From Balanoglossus misakiensis (lineage: Eukaryota > Hemichordata), in contig CM082577.2 in NCBI GenBank assembly GCA_040954595.2, positions 7,626,001 through 7,690,000 on the forward strand: 64,000 nucleotides of DNA. The letters run 5' to 3'. Shown in pieces: positions 1-15,932 of this stretch. A program made the position numbers and the translations under genes. The notes under the pieces were generated by a model. It was not told where the DNA came from. It was given only the letters and a program-made list of their open reading frames with translations, and did not search any database. The number at the start of each line of letters is the position of its first letter. Within the stretch, counting starts at the first letter, position 1.

Positions 1-51
1 GACTGCCTTGCAGTAAAGGGATAACAATTGTCAATATAACTATTCCGACAG

Positions 52-1587
52 GTGATTGATCTGCTGAATGACCTGTACACTGTCTTCGATGGAACTATCA
101 AGAACTACGATGCCTACAAGGTGGAGACAATAGGCGATGCCTACATGTTAGTGTCGGGGCTTCCAGTACGCAACGGAGACAAGCACGCCGGGGAGATAGC
201 CTCGGCGTCTTTGCATATTCTGGACGAAATTAAGAGGTTTAAGGTCAGGCATAAACCAGACTACACCCTGCGTCTTCGTATCGGAATACACTCAGGTAAA
301 GAGTTTAGGTCCGTCATCGAATGGTAAAATATGAATGTTCATGTACCAACATTTCGCACGACCAATCTATTACACTGTCTAATGACGCTTATCTTTCCTT
401 GACGCTTCACAGGCTCAGTATGTGCTGGTGTAGTTGGTTTAACAATGCCAAGATACTGTCTGTTCGGCGATACGGTCAATACAGCTTCCAGGATGGAATC
501 GAACGGGGAAGGTACGTATGTCAATTGATCAGTGCGTGGGAATATGAGAAATGACGTCATGCCCTACAGCTGAAAATCATGACAGCATCAAACTTTATAG
601 TGTACACTCACCATGTTAATCTTACTAACGCTATTGATGGTACGTCTTTAAAAAAGCCACGTATATAATTGTGAAACAGCTGATAACAAGAATTGCATTC
701 ATCTTTCAGCGCTGATGATTCACACCAGTCCATATTGCCGGGAGATACTCGTGCGCCTCGGCGGGTACCAGCTGCGAGAGCGTGGTTTAGTCGCCATGAA
801 GGGCAAGGGTGAGATTCTAACGTACTGGCTGGAAGGACAGGACCCGTCCTACAGAAGAGAGTCCCAGCTGGCGCCCGGCGAGTTGATCCTGGAGCCGATC
901 AGAGAGGACGTCGACACGAAGGTGGAGGATCTCGAGTGTTCGGATGAAGAGAAGGTCGATGAAAAGCCGAAAGAAGAGACGACAGAACCGGAGGCGGCGC
1001 CCGAGCCACAGGTTGAAGAGGGGCCTGCCGACGCGGTGATCACAGTGGACGAGGCGCGACAGGTCCCGGAGAAACCCGCAGCTTGGGCACCTGTTGCCAG
1101 CAGGACGCAGACGTTGCCGCCCATTGAGGAGCCCGTGATTGAAAGACCGGACAGCGGTAGTGCGCCCTCGTCGACGGCGCCCCCAAACACACCTGTCGCG
1201 GCGGAAGGTCAACAGGTGAACGACGTCGACGAAACCGCATCGAAGTCGAAGAAAAAGAAGAAGAAGAAAAAGAAAAAGAAGAAGAAAGACGATAAAGATA
1301 AAGAAGAGGACGATGTTCTCGACATAGGTGGCGACGAAAGGCGCATCAGTACTGACAGTAGATCCGCTCTCTTGTCCAACGCCGATGGCGCTACCACGGA
1401 CAAAGCTCAGAGGTCATCGGCGGCAAGTGACCAAATTCCCATGATCGACGTCATCGCGCCCGGAGCGACCATCTCGCACCCGGCAGAAATCAGCGGCGAC
1501 ACTGACAGAACGAAACAAAAGGACAGTCTGACAGATTCGGGATTTGGAAACTCCCGAGAAGGCTCCAACCACGAAGTGCCCGTGTGA
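52..1587 (+). CDS. Receptor-type guanylate cyclase, C-terminal part (5'-truncated by window edge)
   Basis: Three coding exons, 52-295, 413-511 and 710-1587, join in consistent phase 1 and encode the second half of a class III guanylate cyclase domain, which makes cGMP from GTP. The first exon carries VETIGDAYM and SGLPVRNG, the second [18 protein letters not shown] and ASRMESNGE, the third the end of the domain ([14 protein letters not shown]). These motifs are closest to natriuretic-peptide-type membrane cyclases; the receptor, kinase-homology and dimerisation parts lie left of the window. After the domain comes an unusual tail of about 240 residues rich in Glu, Pro and Ala, with an uninterrupted run of 13 lysines (1249-1287, mixed AAA/AAG codons) followed by an acidic stretch. 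A polyadenylation signal AATAAA lies at 1796-1801. The family call is firm, the exact receptor subtype is not. Confidence 0.9.
552..559. promoter_or_regulatory. Full palindromic CRE in guanylate cyclase intron
   Basis: TGACGTCA, extended to the 10-bp palindrome ATGACGTCAT at 551-560, lies in the 198-bp intron between the last two coding exons of the guanylate cyclase gene. It is a perfect CREB/ATF consensus, but its use is only inferred. Confidence 0.3.
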
Positions 1588-4351
1588 TGAGATCTCCGTT
1601 GTTACTATGACAACCAGATGTACAGTATATCTCTCGTAATTAAGTCTTCCGTCGTTCGCAGTTTTTAAGTTTTGGACTCTAGCATAACCGTAGAATGTAC
1701 ACCAGTCAGTAGGAATACTAAAAGAGACGTCATATCACGACAGTCATGTACTCGTATTCTTCAAGACCGTGTCCACAGAAATTTAAAGGGAGCAAAATAA
1801 ACTTGTCTGTCTAACACGACCACACGTGGCATTTTCAGGTAAAACCGTGTATGGTATTTCTGAGGTCACAGAACGTTACTTCCCTGGCCTCATTACATGT
1901 TTGTTTCCTAGCAACTATTCCCGGGCTCCCCACCACGCTGTTTGTGGCAGTATTGAAGGTGCATCATGGTATAAGTCTGTAATTACACTATTAAACAGCT
2001 GTAAATAATCATAGCCACGTTTACGAAGTGACCAAAAATCAAAGTCAATTTTTGTGCGGATTTTTTTTTTCACTTTTCCGTCCATCGCAACGGAGTACAA
2101 GCTGTTATTAAACGTTAAAAATAACCATAATTGAACACGCAAAAATCAATATTCGAATATACATAAGCTTATAGGACATAAACAAACTATAATTCCAATT
2201 TTATTCGAGCTGTTTTACACAGATCACGTATAGTATATTTTAAGAATTGTACAGAGTTGGGCGTTTGAAACATTTTGAGTAGTGTACATTGAGTTGTCAA
2301 CGGTATTTTCATAATTGATGTCATTTTTAAAGCCATGTAAATATTAGTGTTTTCTTCGCTTCGCGGCTCGAAATAACCTTTGAACTCGCCCTCTAGATAG
2401 CCGGTTCGTATCGTATGGTATAGAATAAATTATATATTGACTATTTTTGTATCTCCGTGCAGTATTACAATGCATACCTTTCATTATCATGAACAAAACT
2501 GAAGTATTATCTCTCTATACTAAGTACCGACATGGACAAAGTCTATGTTTAAAACACGCCTCACTGACAGCCACTATAGACGGGGATCTCAGAATATAGC
2601 CACACGGAGAATTTTGACGCGGGGGCCAACAGTTAACCATTAATGACAATGTTATTCTAAGACATCGAGAAACCCCAAATTACTAGAATCAGCACTTCAT
2701 ATATCGCACCGAGTTCATGTTTTCCCTGGATTTAATCATGTTTTGAGCATTAAACATTTGAAATAAAGCGATAAAATATGTCTTTTACTGGGGTTGCTCG
2801 TATTATTTTCACCGAAAATGGCACAGGTGGACCGCGCCCGCACACGACCGAATCTTCCAATCTATTAATGCGAATCCCTCAGCGGTCTCAGCATATAATC
2901 TTTCCATCTATCAAAACCTATTTCAAAGCAGGAAACAAATATATAATAAATAAGTATTCAACTCGAAGCATGTACATGTAAATGCCATACAAATTAATTT
3001 AAAATTGAACAATTACGATATATTTACTGATTTCTTATATAGGTCTGGTTTAAATTTGCATGTGCGCCGTGGAGTCTTATTTATTATGTACTGTGATGTA
3101 AATGAAACGTTCATAATTGAATAGTGACGTGATTTTTTATAACTTTGTTTAATGCTGCGCTGGATTTCTTTGTTAATATTAAAGTGACATTTATATTTAA
3201 TTATCGGTATATCAATATTATTGGCTGTATTTTAACATTTTGCTTATATTTCATCAATAATCTCACCTAATTATCCTATTTCATTCATTCTTTCCTTGTG
3301 CTATCAATTAATCGGGACTGATGCTTAAATTCAAGGAGCTTATAATATCCCCTTGATATTCAATGCTACTTTCTTGACAGTATCGTATTCCCTATTAATG
3401 GCAGCAAGAAATTATGTGTTTTGTACAATTTTTGCTGAACTTCTTTGTTTTCCACAAATTTCGATATGATCCACACGTACACACGTGTTAGAAACAACAA
3501 CCTGGGTTTTGTATCTTACTTTTTTCTCTGATGAATAAAGCATCAAATTCCAACACACAGCAGTTGTTGAATTTTACTTCATTCACCTGTGTAATCATCG
3601 TCCGCTGGCGTAGCGCAGCCAGCGGTGGGAAAGGGACAGGGGAAGACGCTGTGTAAACTAGTGTTTATTGCTATAGTATCAATCCTAGATTGCAACAATC
3701 GCAACCAACTGATAAATCAAGATACAGTTAAATAATTGCTGATACACATGTGTTGAAACACATACACTTAGTAATCGAGCCAGAATCCCATACAACTTCA
3801 GTGGTAATTTTTGAAGATAGAATGCAAAATGATTAAAATCTAGTCTCTCGCTGACAAAGCGTCAAACACACGCGTAAAGAATAAAAAATATTTATTGTCA
3901 ATAATTTACATTTATAACTGTAACTTATTCATTTACAAAGTTCGTCTTATCATGTATCGAAATCCTGAAAAATATTCTCCAAGTTCCACGCAGCTTTGTT
4001 TAAATAAAAACGAAAGCAATGTGTTCTTAAGATGTAGAGGGCATGTGGAGTCACAAGTCAAGTGTACGGTACATGTACACCAAGCTCTGCTGTGTACTCT
4101 TGAAAACAAAATGTTTTTTTGAGTGTCTATGGCTTTGCAGAAATGTTTATCAGCAGGCACTTATGGTTCAAAGACACAAACATATTTTAGTTCAGTAGGG
4201 ATACAATACAAAGGTTCTATATTAAAAATCTAAATTTTGATCACAGTTACGAATTATATCCTGTATTCCCTGTTGGGTTCTTTCTGATTGAAGATATCAC
4301 CAAATTATATGATGCAATATGTCTTGTTGACATCAATCACTGCAGCCGTTT
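1588..4351. other. Intergenic: guanylate cyclase 3' end and AT-rich spacer
   Basis: The first 210 bases are probably 3' UTR of the guanylate cyclase gene, ending near AATAAA at 1796-1801. The rest is AT-rich with no open frame that shows family similarity or sensible splice sites. On the minus strand, TTTATT at 3891-3896 reads AATAAA and could end the CEP20 transcript. Confidence 0.5.
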
Positions 4352-6221
4352 CTATCTCATCCCAGCACCTCTCATTTCTAGTGGCTCGGCTTCGACCCCG
4401 CGCGTTGTCGTGGGAAGATCTGCAAAAGAAGAAGCCAGGGTACGGAAATTGAGTTGCAATCATGACGGAATGAAATCCAAAGACCCACTCATACTGTCAT
4501 AGGATTGCAGGGTTCTGCCGAGCCAAAACGAAGTGATGGTCGCGCTCATGAATATTAATGAGATTATTAATATTCATCCGATTGTAATAGAATGAGGAAA
4601 AAATAAAGAGGATACAATACACTTCATACGCTACTCTTAGGTGCCACACACAATTCCTTAATTCTGCCCTCTGCAGTTATCGGAAATAGTTTTTTCATTG
4701 GCATGTTCTCAAGACTTTTAAAGTTGTAAACCAAAATAGCAACTGATATGGGTAGTCATAGTACATTAATATAAACGAGTAACTAAACAAACCCAGATCT
4801 CTTTCTGCAGCCATTCTGGTACTTCTCAACCTAGTGGCTGCTGGTTGATGCACTGCCCCTCGTCTTGCCGTATCCTGTTTACCTCGGCTGAGAAAGTGGG
4901 CCACAATACCATATAAAAGAGGCCTATGGAAAAAAAGGCAGTGACAATGTGTTATTGTAAAGGACTGGTTTACACTTTATTTTCGTGTGTGCTAACCGCT
5001 GAAAATCTGTTAACTGGCTATGACAGACTTTTCCATGGTAACAGTATATATATGACAATACATGTATACCTTTATTATATGTTTCCTAAAGTGAAAATTG
5101 CAAAGTCGTTTTTGCATGTATGTTCAGAATAAACAAGCCATTACTTACACAGTCGCTGTGTCTCTGTCTTCTGTGATGTTCAATTCATTTGAAAGAAATT
5201 GTCTGTCTAACGGAGTAGTTGGCTGCCCGGACTCTGCCAGCATTAAAAGTGACAAATATTAGTATAAAAATAACTGTACTAATGATATCTATTTTCAGGA
5301 ACTTTCCCATCTGCCTTTTTTGTATGTTGCTTAATTATACTTCAGTGCAGACTACTATAAGACAATTCAGAAACATTCCAGCAAAATTCCATAATGGCCA
5401 TTAGTGACTAGATCAAGAGAACGCATCAGATGTCTTAGACAGTCAAAAAACCTTCTGTGTTGTTCCATAAAAGTTAAAACACTCTAGTGTGCGGTAACCA
5501 TGACAATGAGACACAGAGAGCGCCTTACCTGACAACAGGACGGATTCTGAGTACTTGTATTTGTTGAACTGCAGGTATTCTCTGATTAATTCGTTAATTA
5601 GCATATTCTCATTACTGAGTGGCGGTCTGGGATCTGTCTGGTCATCCAGTGCATTGAACACCTCGGCTCGAATTCTGGCCTGGATTTGACCGAGTGCGCC
5701 TCGGTTTTCCAGCGTTTCTTTCAGCACTGACGGATGAAATGAAAATAAAATCTGGGAGTGAATTTGGATGACAAAAGGAGGGTCCTTTCATAGAGCTTTA
5801 GTTACTACCATCCACAATTCTGTGGATACTATTATGACCGTCATGCCGATCAGAATTACCGTTGAAAGCTATGCTCGACGTTCTCATTTGTATTGTAACG
5901 CTTGGTGACTCCGATACAACGGGAGACCGGGCACTCTTGGACACCGTTTGAAATTGACTCAGTTGGACGACACATACAACGGGTAATAATATTCTAATAA
6001 AGTCCGACTCTCTAGCTCAGAAACATGTCGTGGCAGGTCCAGATTCTCCGTTGCCTCGGATTTAAAAACCCGTGCATATCTGTCACGCAACCAAGTTCGG
6101 GTTGTCGCAAATGATATGCACACCTCTATCAAGTTCATGACCAAGTTAGTAGAAAATGCGTGTATGTAGATTTGGTGTGTCACCGATATTTACCTGATTT
6201 CAGTTCTTGAACATTAGCCAT
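4352..6221 (-). CDS. CEP20: Centrosomal protein 20 (FOPNL/FOR20), LisH protein
   Basis: Five minus-strand exons join in phase: 6194-6221, 5529-5726, 5149-5233, 4883-4923 and 4352-4419, giving 139 residues. The protein starts MANVQELKSVLKETLENRG and contains RIRAEVFNALDD and INELIREYLQFNKYKY, the TOF/LisH dimerisation region of the FOP/OFD1 family, followed by ESGQP..PLDRQFL and PLLYGIVAHFL, both diagnostic of CEP20. CEP20 acts at centriolar satellites and basal bodies in ciliogenesis. Human CEP20 is about 174 residues; here the last exon encodes a short unrelated tail ending at a TAG, so the C-terminus is the least certain part. The start at 6221 has a good context (GCCATGG) and matches the family. 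An in-frame ATG at 6317 would add 32 residues. The gene is head-to-head with ADPRH, 725 bp apart. Confidence 0.9.
4548..4577. repeat. Perfect 12-bp inverted repeat with 6-base loop
   Basis: Arms ATGAATATTAAT (4548-4559) and ATTAATATTCAT (4566-4577) are exact reverse complements around the loop GAGATT. It lies in the last intron of the CEP20 gene. It is AT-rich, so chance or a remnant of a small inverted-repeat element are both possible. Confidence 0.6.
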
Positions 6222-6300
6222 GGCCAAAACGGTGTTCAACTGCTCCTGTGGATGTGCGTTCTGTGTTTTGAAATATGCGCCACTTCCTGTTATGACGTTA

Positions 6301-6330
6301 GGGTCAACTGGGGTCATGGTTCAAAGGTCA
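6301..6330 (+). promoter_or_regulatory. Cluster of nuclear-receptor half-sites incl. DR1
   Basis: GGGTCA at 6301-6306 and 6311-6316 is followed by GGTTCAAAGGTCA at 6318-6330, a DR1 arrangement of the HNF4/RXR/COUP-TF type. The cluster sits just upstream of the CEP20 start and between the divergent CEP20 and ADPRH genes. Seen directly as motifs; function is inferred. Confidence 0.35.
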
Positions 6331-6744
6331 ACTAACTTTTTTGGCTTCGTTATGATTCATTGATTGCTATCAGGTCTATAAACAGGAAAACGCTGAGTAT
6401 GCTTAATCCTTTCGCCTGTCAGGTCTATAAATAGGCGATGCACCATGTTTTAAGTTTAACACAGGCGGTCGTTGTGGAGTGTTCCGTAAGTATGTATCAT
6501 TTTTAATGGTTGATCATTGATGCTCAGCTTTCTTGTGCGAGTCGTACATACACGAACTGTTTACTAGGGTCTATGTTTACATGTACGAAGTACATCACAA
6601 TTGTCATGTCAGCCTGGTGGAATTGAAGTCATGGGCAGCGTGGTGTAGTGTATAGTAGAGGGTATAGCTTTGACGTGACGGTGAATTGTAGAAGTAGATC
6701 ATGCAGAATACATAGCCATTCCCTCCCATGCACACAAATACTAC

Positions 6745-6757
6745 GGGGGGGGGGGGG
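6745..6757. repeat. Poly-G run
   Basis: Thirteen consecutive G bases in the CEP20/ADPRH intergenic region, followed by alternating ACATGT sequence. It may be length-variable. Confidence 0.8.
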
Positions 6758-6946
6758 TACATGTACATGTAGCCCTGTGTACAGGTCAGTGTGTTCACGG
6801 CGTTACATTTTAACATTTTGATGGCCCATGCAGTACTATTACAGATCTGACAAAAATATATGACAAACTGTTTATTTGATCTCCCATTATGTGTATATTT
6901 TTTTTACTAATTCATCTTTGAAAGGGGCTCAGAGGAATAGACAAAA

Positions 6947-9715
<2,769 letters not shown>

Positions 9716-12434
9716 GATCTCAAACGCAACAATACAAAGATATATGTGCTACTGATAATGCAAGCAAAATCAGTTTTTAACCTACATGTACATGAATTCA
9801 CATGAAATTTTGTCAGAAAGTCAGTTTTAACAATGTTCACCCAGAATTGTAAAAATGAGTAGATGATATATATTTAGAAATCATAGATTTTGATAACTGG
9901 ACATCTGGACTTGGCTTGCTACGTGAATTAGTGTGGTAGGTTTGGGTTCAAATCCCATAAAATTCAAGTTGATTTGATACACTTTTATATATTTAACCAA
10001 GAAAACTTAAACACAGACACTTACAGTATTTGCTCTTCCAAGATTTATTTCACCCAAAGGCACTTGTCAGGTATAGTATTCTTTTACAGTAAAAAAAAAA
10101 AATCAAACGTACAGCCAGACAAAATCAGATTATAGTGCAGTGCCAAAAAACAGCCTGTACAGATAATAGTCAAAGTATTGCATAGGAGTGTATACAGACA
10201 GTTAAGAGGCTGAAAATATGACATGTTGTCTGGCAGAATCTAAAAATACATGTATGTACCTGCATGTACAATACCGTATAAGGCACACTGCATATTTCCA
10301 TGCCACAACAGGACATGTGTTTGTAAATGGTACAGTATTCATAACATGGCTCTGAACGCTCACATTCCAGTAGAAAAAGAGGGAAAAAATAAAACCAAGA
10401 AAATTCTGTATCTCTTAATTTACAAATCTATACAAACTTATGCAAAATTCACATCAAGCCCTTCTTATATATATATTGTTTTCGTCAAAGGTGAATAATT
10501 CTACTGTACAAAAATACATGTAACTGTGATTTTTATATATACTTGTACTCCAGTAATCTGAATGTCTTATACTTTGCATATTTTACAGAAAACGGTCACA
10601 CCAATGTCTTGTATTTCATTTTTATGTTACGATATTAATTTCCTTACTTCGTCTGGTCGTACCAATATGGTAGGAGATGATGAGATTGACTATAGACACA
10701 CCTGAGCACACACTTGCATGAATTTACGTCAAAGGCTGCCTGCAGCTAGCAAAATCAGCATCTGCATTTGTGCACTTCCGCCACTTTGCTAGCCCCTATT
10801 TCCCCCTCAGAGTGGTTCATCCCCACTGTTAGAATACAGTGGCATGGACCAGAATGCATGGCCCTGGGGTGAGACGTAAAATTCAATTTTATATGTTTTT
10901 ATATTTGATATGTATCATTCCGACAGGTTGAACAACTGTATGTTGGATGAAAATAAACAGACCATTACCAAAGCCAATCTATACTAAGTCCTGAGTTTTT
11001 CACACACACAAGAATGAATTTAAGGAATGCATGTATGTAAAGGTCAAAGCATGATACTCGTACATAACTCCATGAGCAGTATGACAAGCTTGCCATATAA
11101 TGCAATAATTTGAATCGACTCGGTTGTATTCTTTGCTCTCTTCAAAACAAATGCTGGCAAATCGGCAATATGAGAAAATCAAGAAGTGGTGGATGAACTC
11201 AAAATCAAAAGTATAAATATAGCACAACAAATATTTTAGTCACCATGATTAATCTCAGGCAAGGCGCAATTTTTCATGAAACATGGTACTTTCAGGATAG
11301 GGGAGGTATGAGGGGAGGGGGGATAAGCTAACCAATTTCCCACTCACTGGTATACTTCTTAACTGACTCGCACCTGATCGAGGTATACACGGATGTTAAT
11401 GCCAAAGTATAATGCTGAATCATAATTTGAGGGTCAACCCTCATCCATACCCCACCCCTCCCCCTCCTCAAAACATTCTGCATGTACACTCCACATATAT
11501 CTATGCCATGTAAAAGGCAATAACATGATTCATTTGATCACAAAATTAACCGCAGAAAATATTAATTCAAGGAAATCATATGGCAGAGCCTTTTGTAACC
11601 ATGATTCTGACATAATGACCAAAAAAGTATTCATATTGGCACCTATAATCATATACATCAAATACTTCTTTCTAAATCCGCAGGTTAACTAAACAAAACT
11701 CATGATTCTGGACTTCTCTGCATATTTGTCCACGATTTGAATGATCGGAATCAATCTACTACTCACAGCAATCAGCACACCCTCAAACAATATTTAAATC
11801 CCTCCTTACAAGGGCATGCCAGAGATTCTGTGTTCGGTAGATGATCGTCAAGGAAGCACGGCCAGCCCTGTTACTGGGATGAAACAAATTCAAGGTGCGA
11901 ATGGTAACAATTCTAGAAACATGTCAAACACAACATGTCGTAAAACTGCAGTAAATAGTAGTTCACTCACTGATTGTACATGTATGTCAGTTCTACCGAA
12001 TGGCGTGTGTGTTGAAATCTGTTGTGTGCGTGCCTGCATGCCCCCAACTTCTGCCAAGTCAATTTTCTTACAAATTTAAGCCTCTTAATTTGTCAGCCAC
12101 AATTTGTAATCACGGTCAATTCATTAAAAAAAAAACTTTTTTACAGAAACTGAATTTAGCACACGGAGGAATAAGAATTTTGACATTCAAAATGCGAGTT
12201 GTGGGCTTCAGTGACATTTCAAACTCTTAGTGGGACGGACTGGGACTTTGATTGCATGGATTGTACTGATGTCAAAATTTAAGAAAAAACCTTGTATCTG
12301 GTAGAGTAAACTCAAAACAGCTAGCACCTATTGAATAAATCCTTAAAAATAATTTTAAAACATTTCAAGTTGCCATTTTCGAGACTGGTCCTAGTCGCAC
12401 AATGCATTTCTTTCTGGTTACTAAACCTATATCG
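9716..12434. other. Intergenic between convergent ADPRH and ciliary-type gene
   Basis: This spacer of 2.7 kb separates the 3' ends of two convergent genes. It is AT-rich, contains scattered ACATGTA motifs and an AATAAA at 10952-10957, and shows no reading frame with recognisable similarity. A tRNA B-box-like GGGTTCAAATCCCA at about 9946-9960 lacks a matching A box and acceptor stem. Confidence 0.45.
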
Positions 12435-15400
12435 TTACACGCTCTGTTCATAGAACTTCCAGAAGGCATCATCCTTCGGGACTGGCTTCGGAGGGGACGG
12501 TGGCGGTTGAACTGGTTCAGAGACTGGAGCCGCCGGGGCGGGCGACGGCTCCTTGGGCGGTGGTTTGACCTTCTTTGGCTTGGGTTTGGGTTTGGGCTGT
12601 TCGGGGGGCGGCGGGGGCTTCTCCCTCTTCTGGTTCCTGTCCCAGTTGGCTTCCGGCTTCACCTGCGAGTTAAAATAGTCTGCCCACGCTTGTTTCCGCC
12701 TCATGTCAAGAACATTGCTCTCTGCCCATTTGCCTGAGAGGGGGGAAGTAGATCAAAGACAAACGTTAGAAAATTATCTGGGTACTATAATCAGCAATTT
12801 CATGATTACTGATAACAATGATTAGATTCGAATAACTGGCAGAGCATCAGGCTAGATATCAAATCTCATTAGACTACAAATTAATGTACTATGTTTATTC
12901 TGCCCTTTTGAGACTATTAAAGCTTTAAAGATACAGGATAAGGCTATGGCAAACAGTGTTCTCCCAAGAGCAATTAGGGAATATCAGCCAATAATTTTGA
13001 GAAAACAATCGAAATCATCATCATAACAATTAACCACATTGTTGTGTAAATTAGCCAACTGTATCAGAAATTCCCAGGGGAGAAAACTGGCAGGAAGAAT
13101 AATTTTTATTTGTGGAGAAATCACAAAATATGCGTGTTTGTAATCTAAGCAACCGGAAGGACGACCACAAAGGAATGACCTAGCTTTCACCGAAGGTGTG
13201 TATATTGATGTCATGCACATAAATGTATGCATGTAGCAATTAAGACAGATTGATTGTACGTGTACATGTACCGCGTATTGTCATGAAAGTAAATCAATAC
13301 ATGTACCACACTAGTATTAGAGAACTATTGTCACATGCACACAGCCTAACAAAGCAAATTTCTCAACTCGATAACAGTATTGATTAAAGCATATTAAAAA
13401 GGCAAGAGTTGAAATGTAATTAGTAACTCAGTGGTGTTAAAACTTAATTGTGTCATGATTTCAGGGTTTACATGTAAAATGACCTTTAGTCAGTCTTTAT
13501 CGGTTGTTTTACACCAAAATTGTATTGTGCTATATTTTGCAATATTTTCCATTACAAAAGTTCTATGTTACTTGGAGACTCCGTTCTAAGCAACATTACA
13601 GAGCTGTGCATGAAATGAGTTAAGCACGCCATTTCAGAATTTCAGCATCGTCTATTTTGAAAGAAAGAGAGAGAGTGAGTGAGAGTGACCGACGTACATT
13701 ATTGCTATCATTCTTTACTAGGTTTAGCCAACATCAACATGCGTTCATCCCACGCTTTCTTCATGCGTCCTCTGATCACGTTATCTTCGTTCCACTTGCC
13801 TGATTATACAAAAGAAGAATATCACATGTCTTTATAATATAAGTCTTTCCTGTTTTTGTCTTTTTTTCCTTCGTCACTTCTTCTTTCGTCTCGTAAAGTA
13901 ACACCAAATGCCCTCGACGGGGATCAACACAAAGGAATTCGATACTCTTCTCCGGTGACGGTACATTATTCACACAAAATCCGATACGGATTTGGATTAG
14001 AAAGCGGGGGAAAATAAAAAGGAATGCCCGATTTGTGTTCCGGAGGCCATTGCGGACTCGTCTTACTGACGGAGCCATGTTGTAATGTGTATACACTCCA
14101 GCTTGTATGAGATTAAAAGGCATGTCTAGACTCAATCCAGGGAAACACAGTAACTCAGAAATGTTAGCATAAAACACCACACAAGCTTGACACTCCGGGT
14201 ATGTTTTCACGATGCATACCTGGGAAGCAATGACGCTGGGGAAAAAGACAGAAGGCAGACAGAATACATGTAATAACAAGTGAATTCATTTCACTTCACC
14301 AGTTCTTCATGTAAATAACTAAAGGTATCAATAACCCAGTGAAAAAGACATTCATTTACACGGGAACGTAACTATGTCTTTATTGGAGGTACATTTATGC
14401 CTTTAATTTGCACATTCCAAACTGCCTTCTGTACATTTTTCTCAATCATTGCACACTTAAGTTTTAATCATCACCTACAGTTGCTTAGATTACAGCGTAT
14501 GTGCTTGTGTGCACGTGTGTGATTGCAGATAAGAGTTTGGATAACATTGTACAGTAGTGGCATGCTAAGCTTTAAAACATTTGGCCCCAGAAAAAAGTTT
14601 TATCATTTTTTTAGGTACATGTAGCATACAAAAGTACAGGTGTGTAAAAGTTGTTAAATAATGTGTCAGTGCTATAGCAATAAAAAAGGGGAAATTCCCA
14701 TACATGCAGAGCAATATTTCAAATGTATACTAAGTGCTTCTTGACAAGATGAAGGAAAGAAAGCGAGACTTACTGTCTTCGTTTTTCAGGATGGCAAACT
14801 GGGGAGGATATTTTTGATCAGAGGTCTTGAAGACGTCTTCGGTGTACGAGTCCGTGTTGAGACTGCGCACGCCACTCACGGGAACGCCGCCGAAGTGGTC
14901 GTACCGCAGGTGGTTGCTCAGCGCCTCGTAACTGGGACTGTTCTTCTTGGGAACCTTGCCGCGGTCGACCCGGGCCTCGCTCTTCGCCCTGGGCTTGCGG
15001 ACCGGCGTTCGCACCCTCTCCACCCCGTCCAGTATCTGCTTCTCGTCGCCGATCAGGTCGGTCATGATCTGGGTCCCGTACCGGTGACGGACGTTGGCCG
15101 GGATTGGGTCGTTTCTCACCGACTGTGCCCTCGCCGGCGCGTGTTTGTTTGACTGCGTTATGGGAGAGTGGTATTCCCCCTGTCCCGGGTTGGCCGGAAC
15201 CCCTACCACCCCACCGTGACCAGTCCTGCTGTTACCGCTGTACGCCACCCTTCCACTTTTTCCCAGAGCATTACCCGTGAGTTTGTAAGCCGAATTATCG
15301 CGAAGCCTCGGATGCCTGTACGAATCGTAGTTGTAATCCCCCCTGTCGCCCAGCCCCACGTTGTTGAACAGTTCTGGGTGAGCCACGTCGGTGGCAGATA

Positions 15401-15791
15401 ACTTGACGTCGGTCTTGTAGGGGTTTTTGTCCGTGATGTGCGCGGGCTGGAAGGGCTCCCACACTTGGTGGGATCCCAGCGTGTGGGGATCGGGCTGGAA
15501 ATACAGCGCGTTCTGTTCCACCGCCCGGAGTTTTTCCTTGGCGTGGGTGGTCGATTGCCACTGTTCCTTGTAATCGGTTTTGCTGTTCAGGATTCTCTGC
15601 GAATCGCCGGGTTGCTGGTACTTCATTAGCCTCTCCTGAGCGACGGGAACTTTCTTCTTCGGCTTGCTGGAGGGAAGTCTGCCCGGAGTATCGCCGTCCC
15701 TTTTGATTTCCACATTGGTACCAAAAAGAGTTCTAGGCGCCACAGCCTGCGTACGCTTGGCTTTCAAATCCGCGTACGTCTTTGCCGCCAT
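12435..15791 (-). CDS. Unassigned proline-rich protein with repeated KWxExNV module, probable ciliary protein
   Basis: Three minus-strand exons, 14774-15791, 13719-13799 and 12435-12733, join in phase 1 to give 465 residues. I do not recognise the family. The N-terminal 339 residues are basic and polar, rich in Tyr, Asn, Asp and Pro, without membrane segments. The middle exon is exactly 27 codons and encodes SKWNEDNVIRGRMKKAWDE; the last exon opens with a related unit, SKWAESNVLDMRRKQAW, so the module is duplicated across an intron. The C-terminus is a Pro/Lys-rich linker (PPPPPEQPKPKPKPKK) ending in FWKFYEQSV. A low-complexity, tyrosine-rich, soluble protein of this kind resembles axonemal microtubule proteins, and two RFX X-box-like sites lie upstream (15920-15932, 16632-16645). 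The coding region is firm; the ciliary role is inference. Confidence 0.75.
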
Positions 15792-15919
15792 GATGGAGCA
15801 GGATCAAACTAAATTTTTCAAATTTGTCAGAATGTGGTGATGCTTTCACTTGCTGAATCAACAGGTGGTATTACACTTACAACTCTGGCATTAAGATCTT
15901 CATTGTACTTCTTTTCTCT

Positions 15920-15932
15920 GTTGCATAGCAAC
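15920..15932. promoter_or_regulatory. RFX X-box-like palindrome
   Basis: GTTGCATAGCAAC is a 13-bp near-perfect palindrome with GTTGC and GCAAC half-sites, one mismatch from the X-box consensus GTNRCC-N(0-3)-RGYAAC. It lies about 130 bp upstream of the start codon of the minus-strand gene ending at 15791, a usual X-box distance. Confidence 0.45.

Noticed and set aside
9900-9975. tRNA-like B box (GGGTTCAAATCCCA)
   Set aside because: The T arm can only partly pair and there is no A box or acceptor stem at the right distance, so no tRNA gene is supported; at most a decayed SINE.
14814-15629. Long plus-strand open frames opposite the ciliary-type gene exon
   Set aside because: They are frame shadows of a GC-rich exon on the minus strand, with no family similarity or splice logic.
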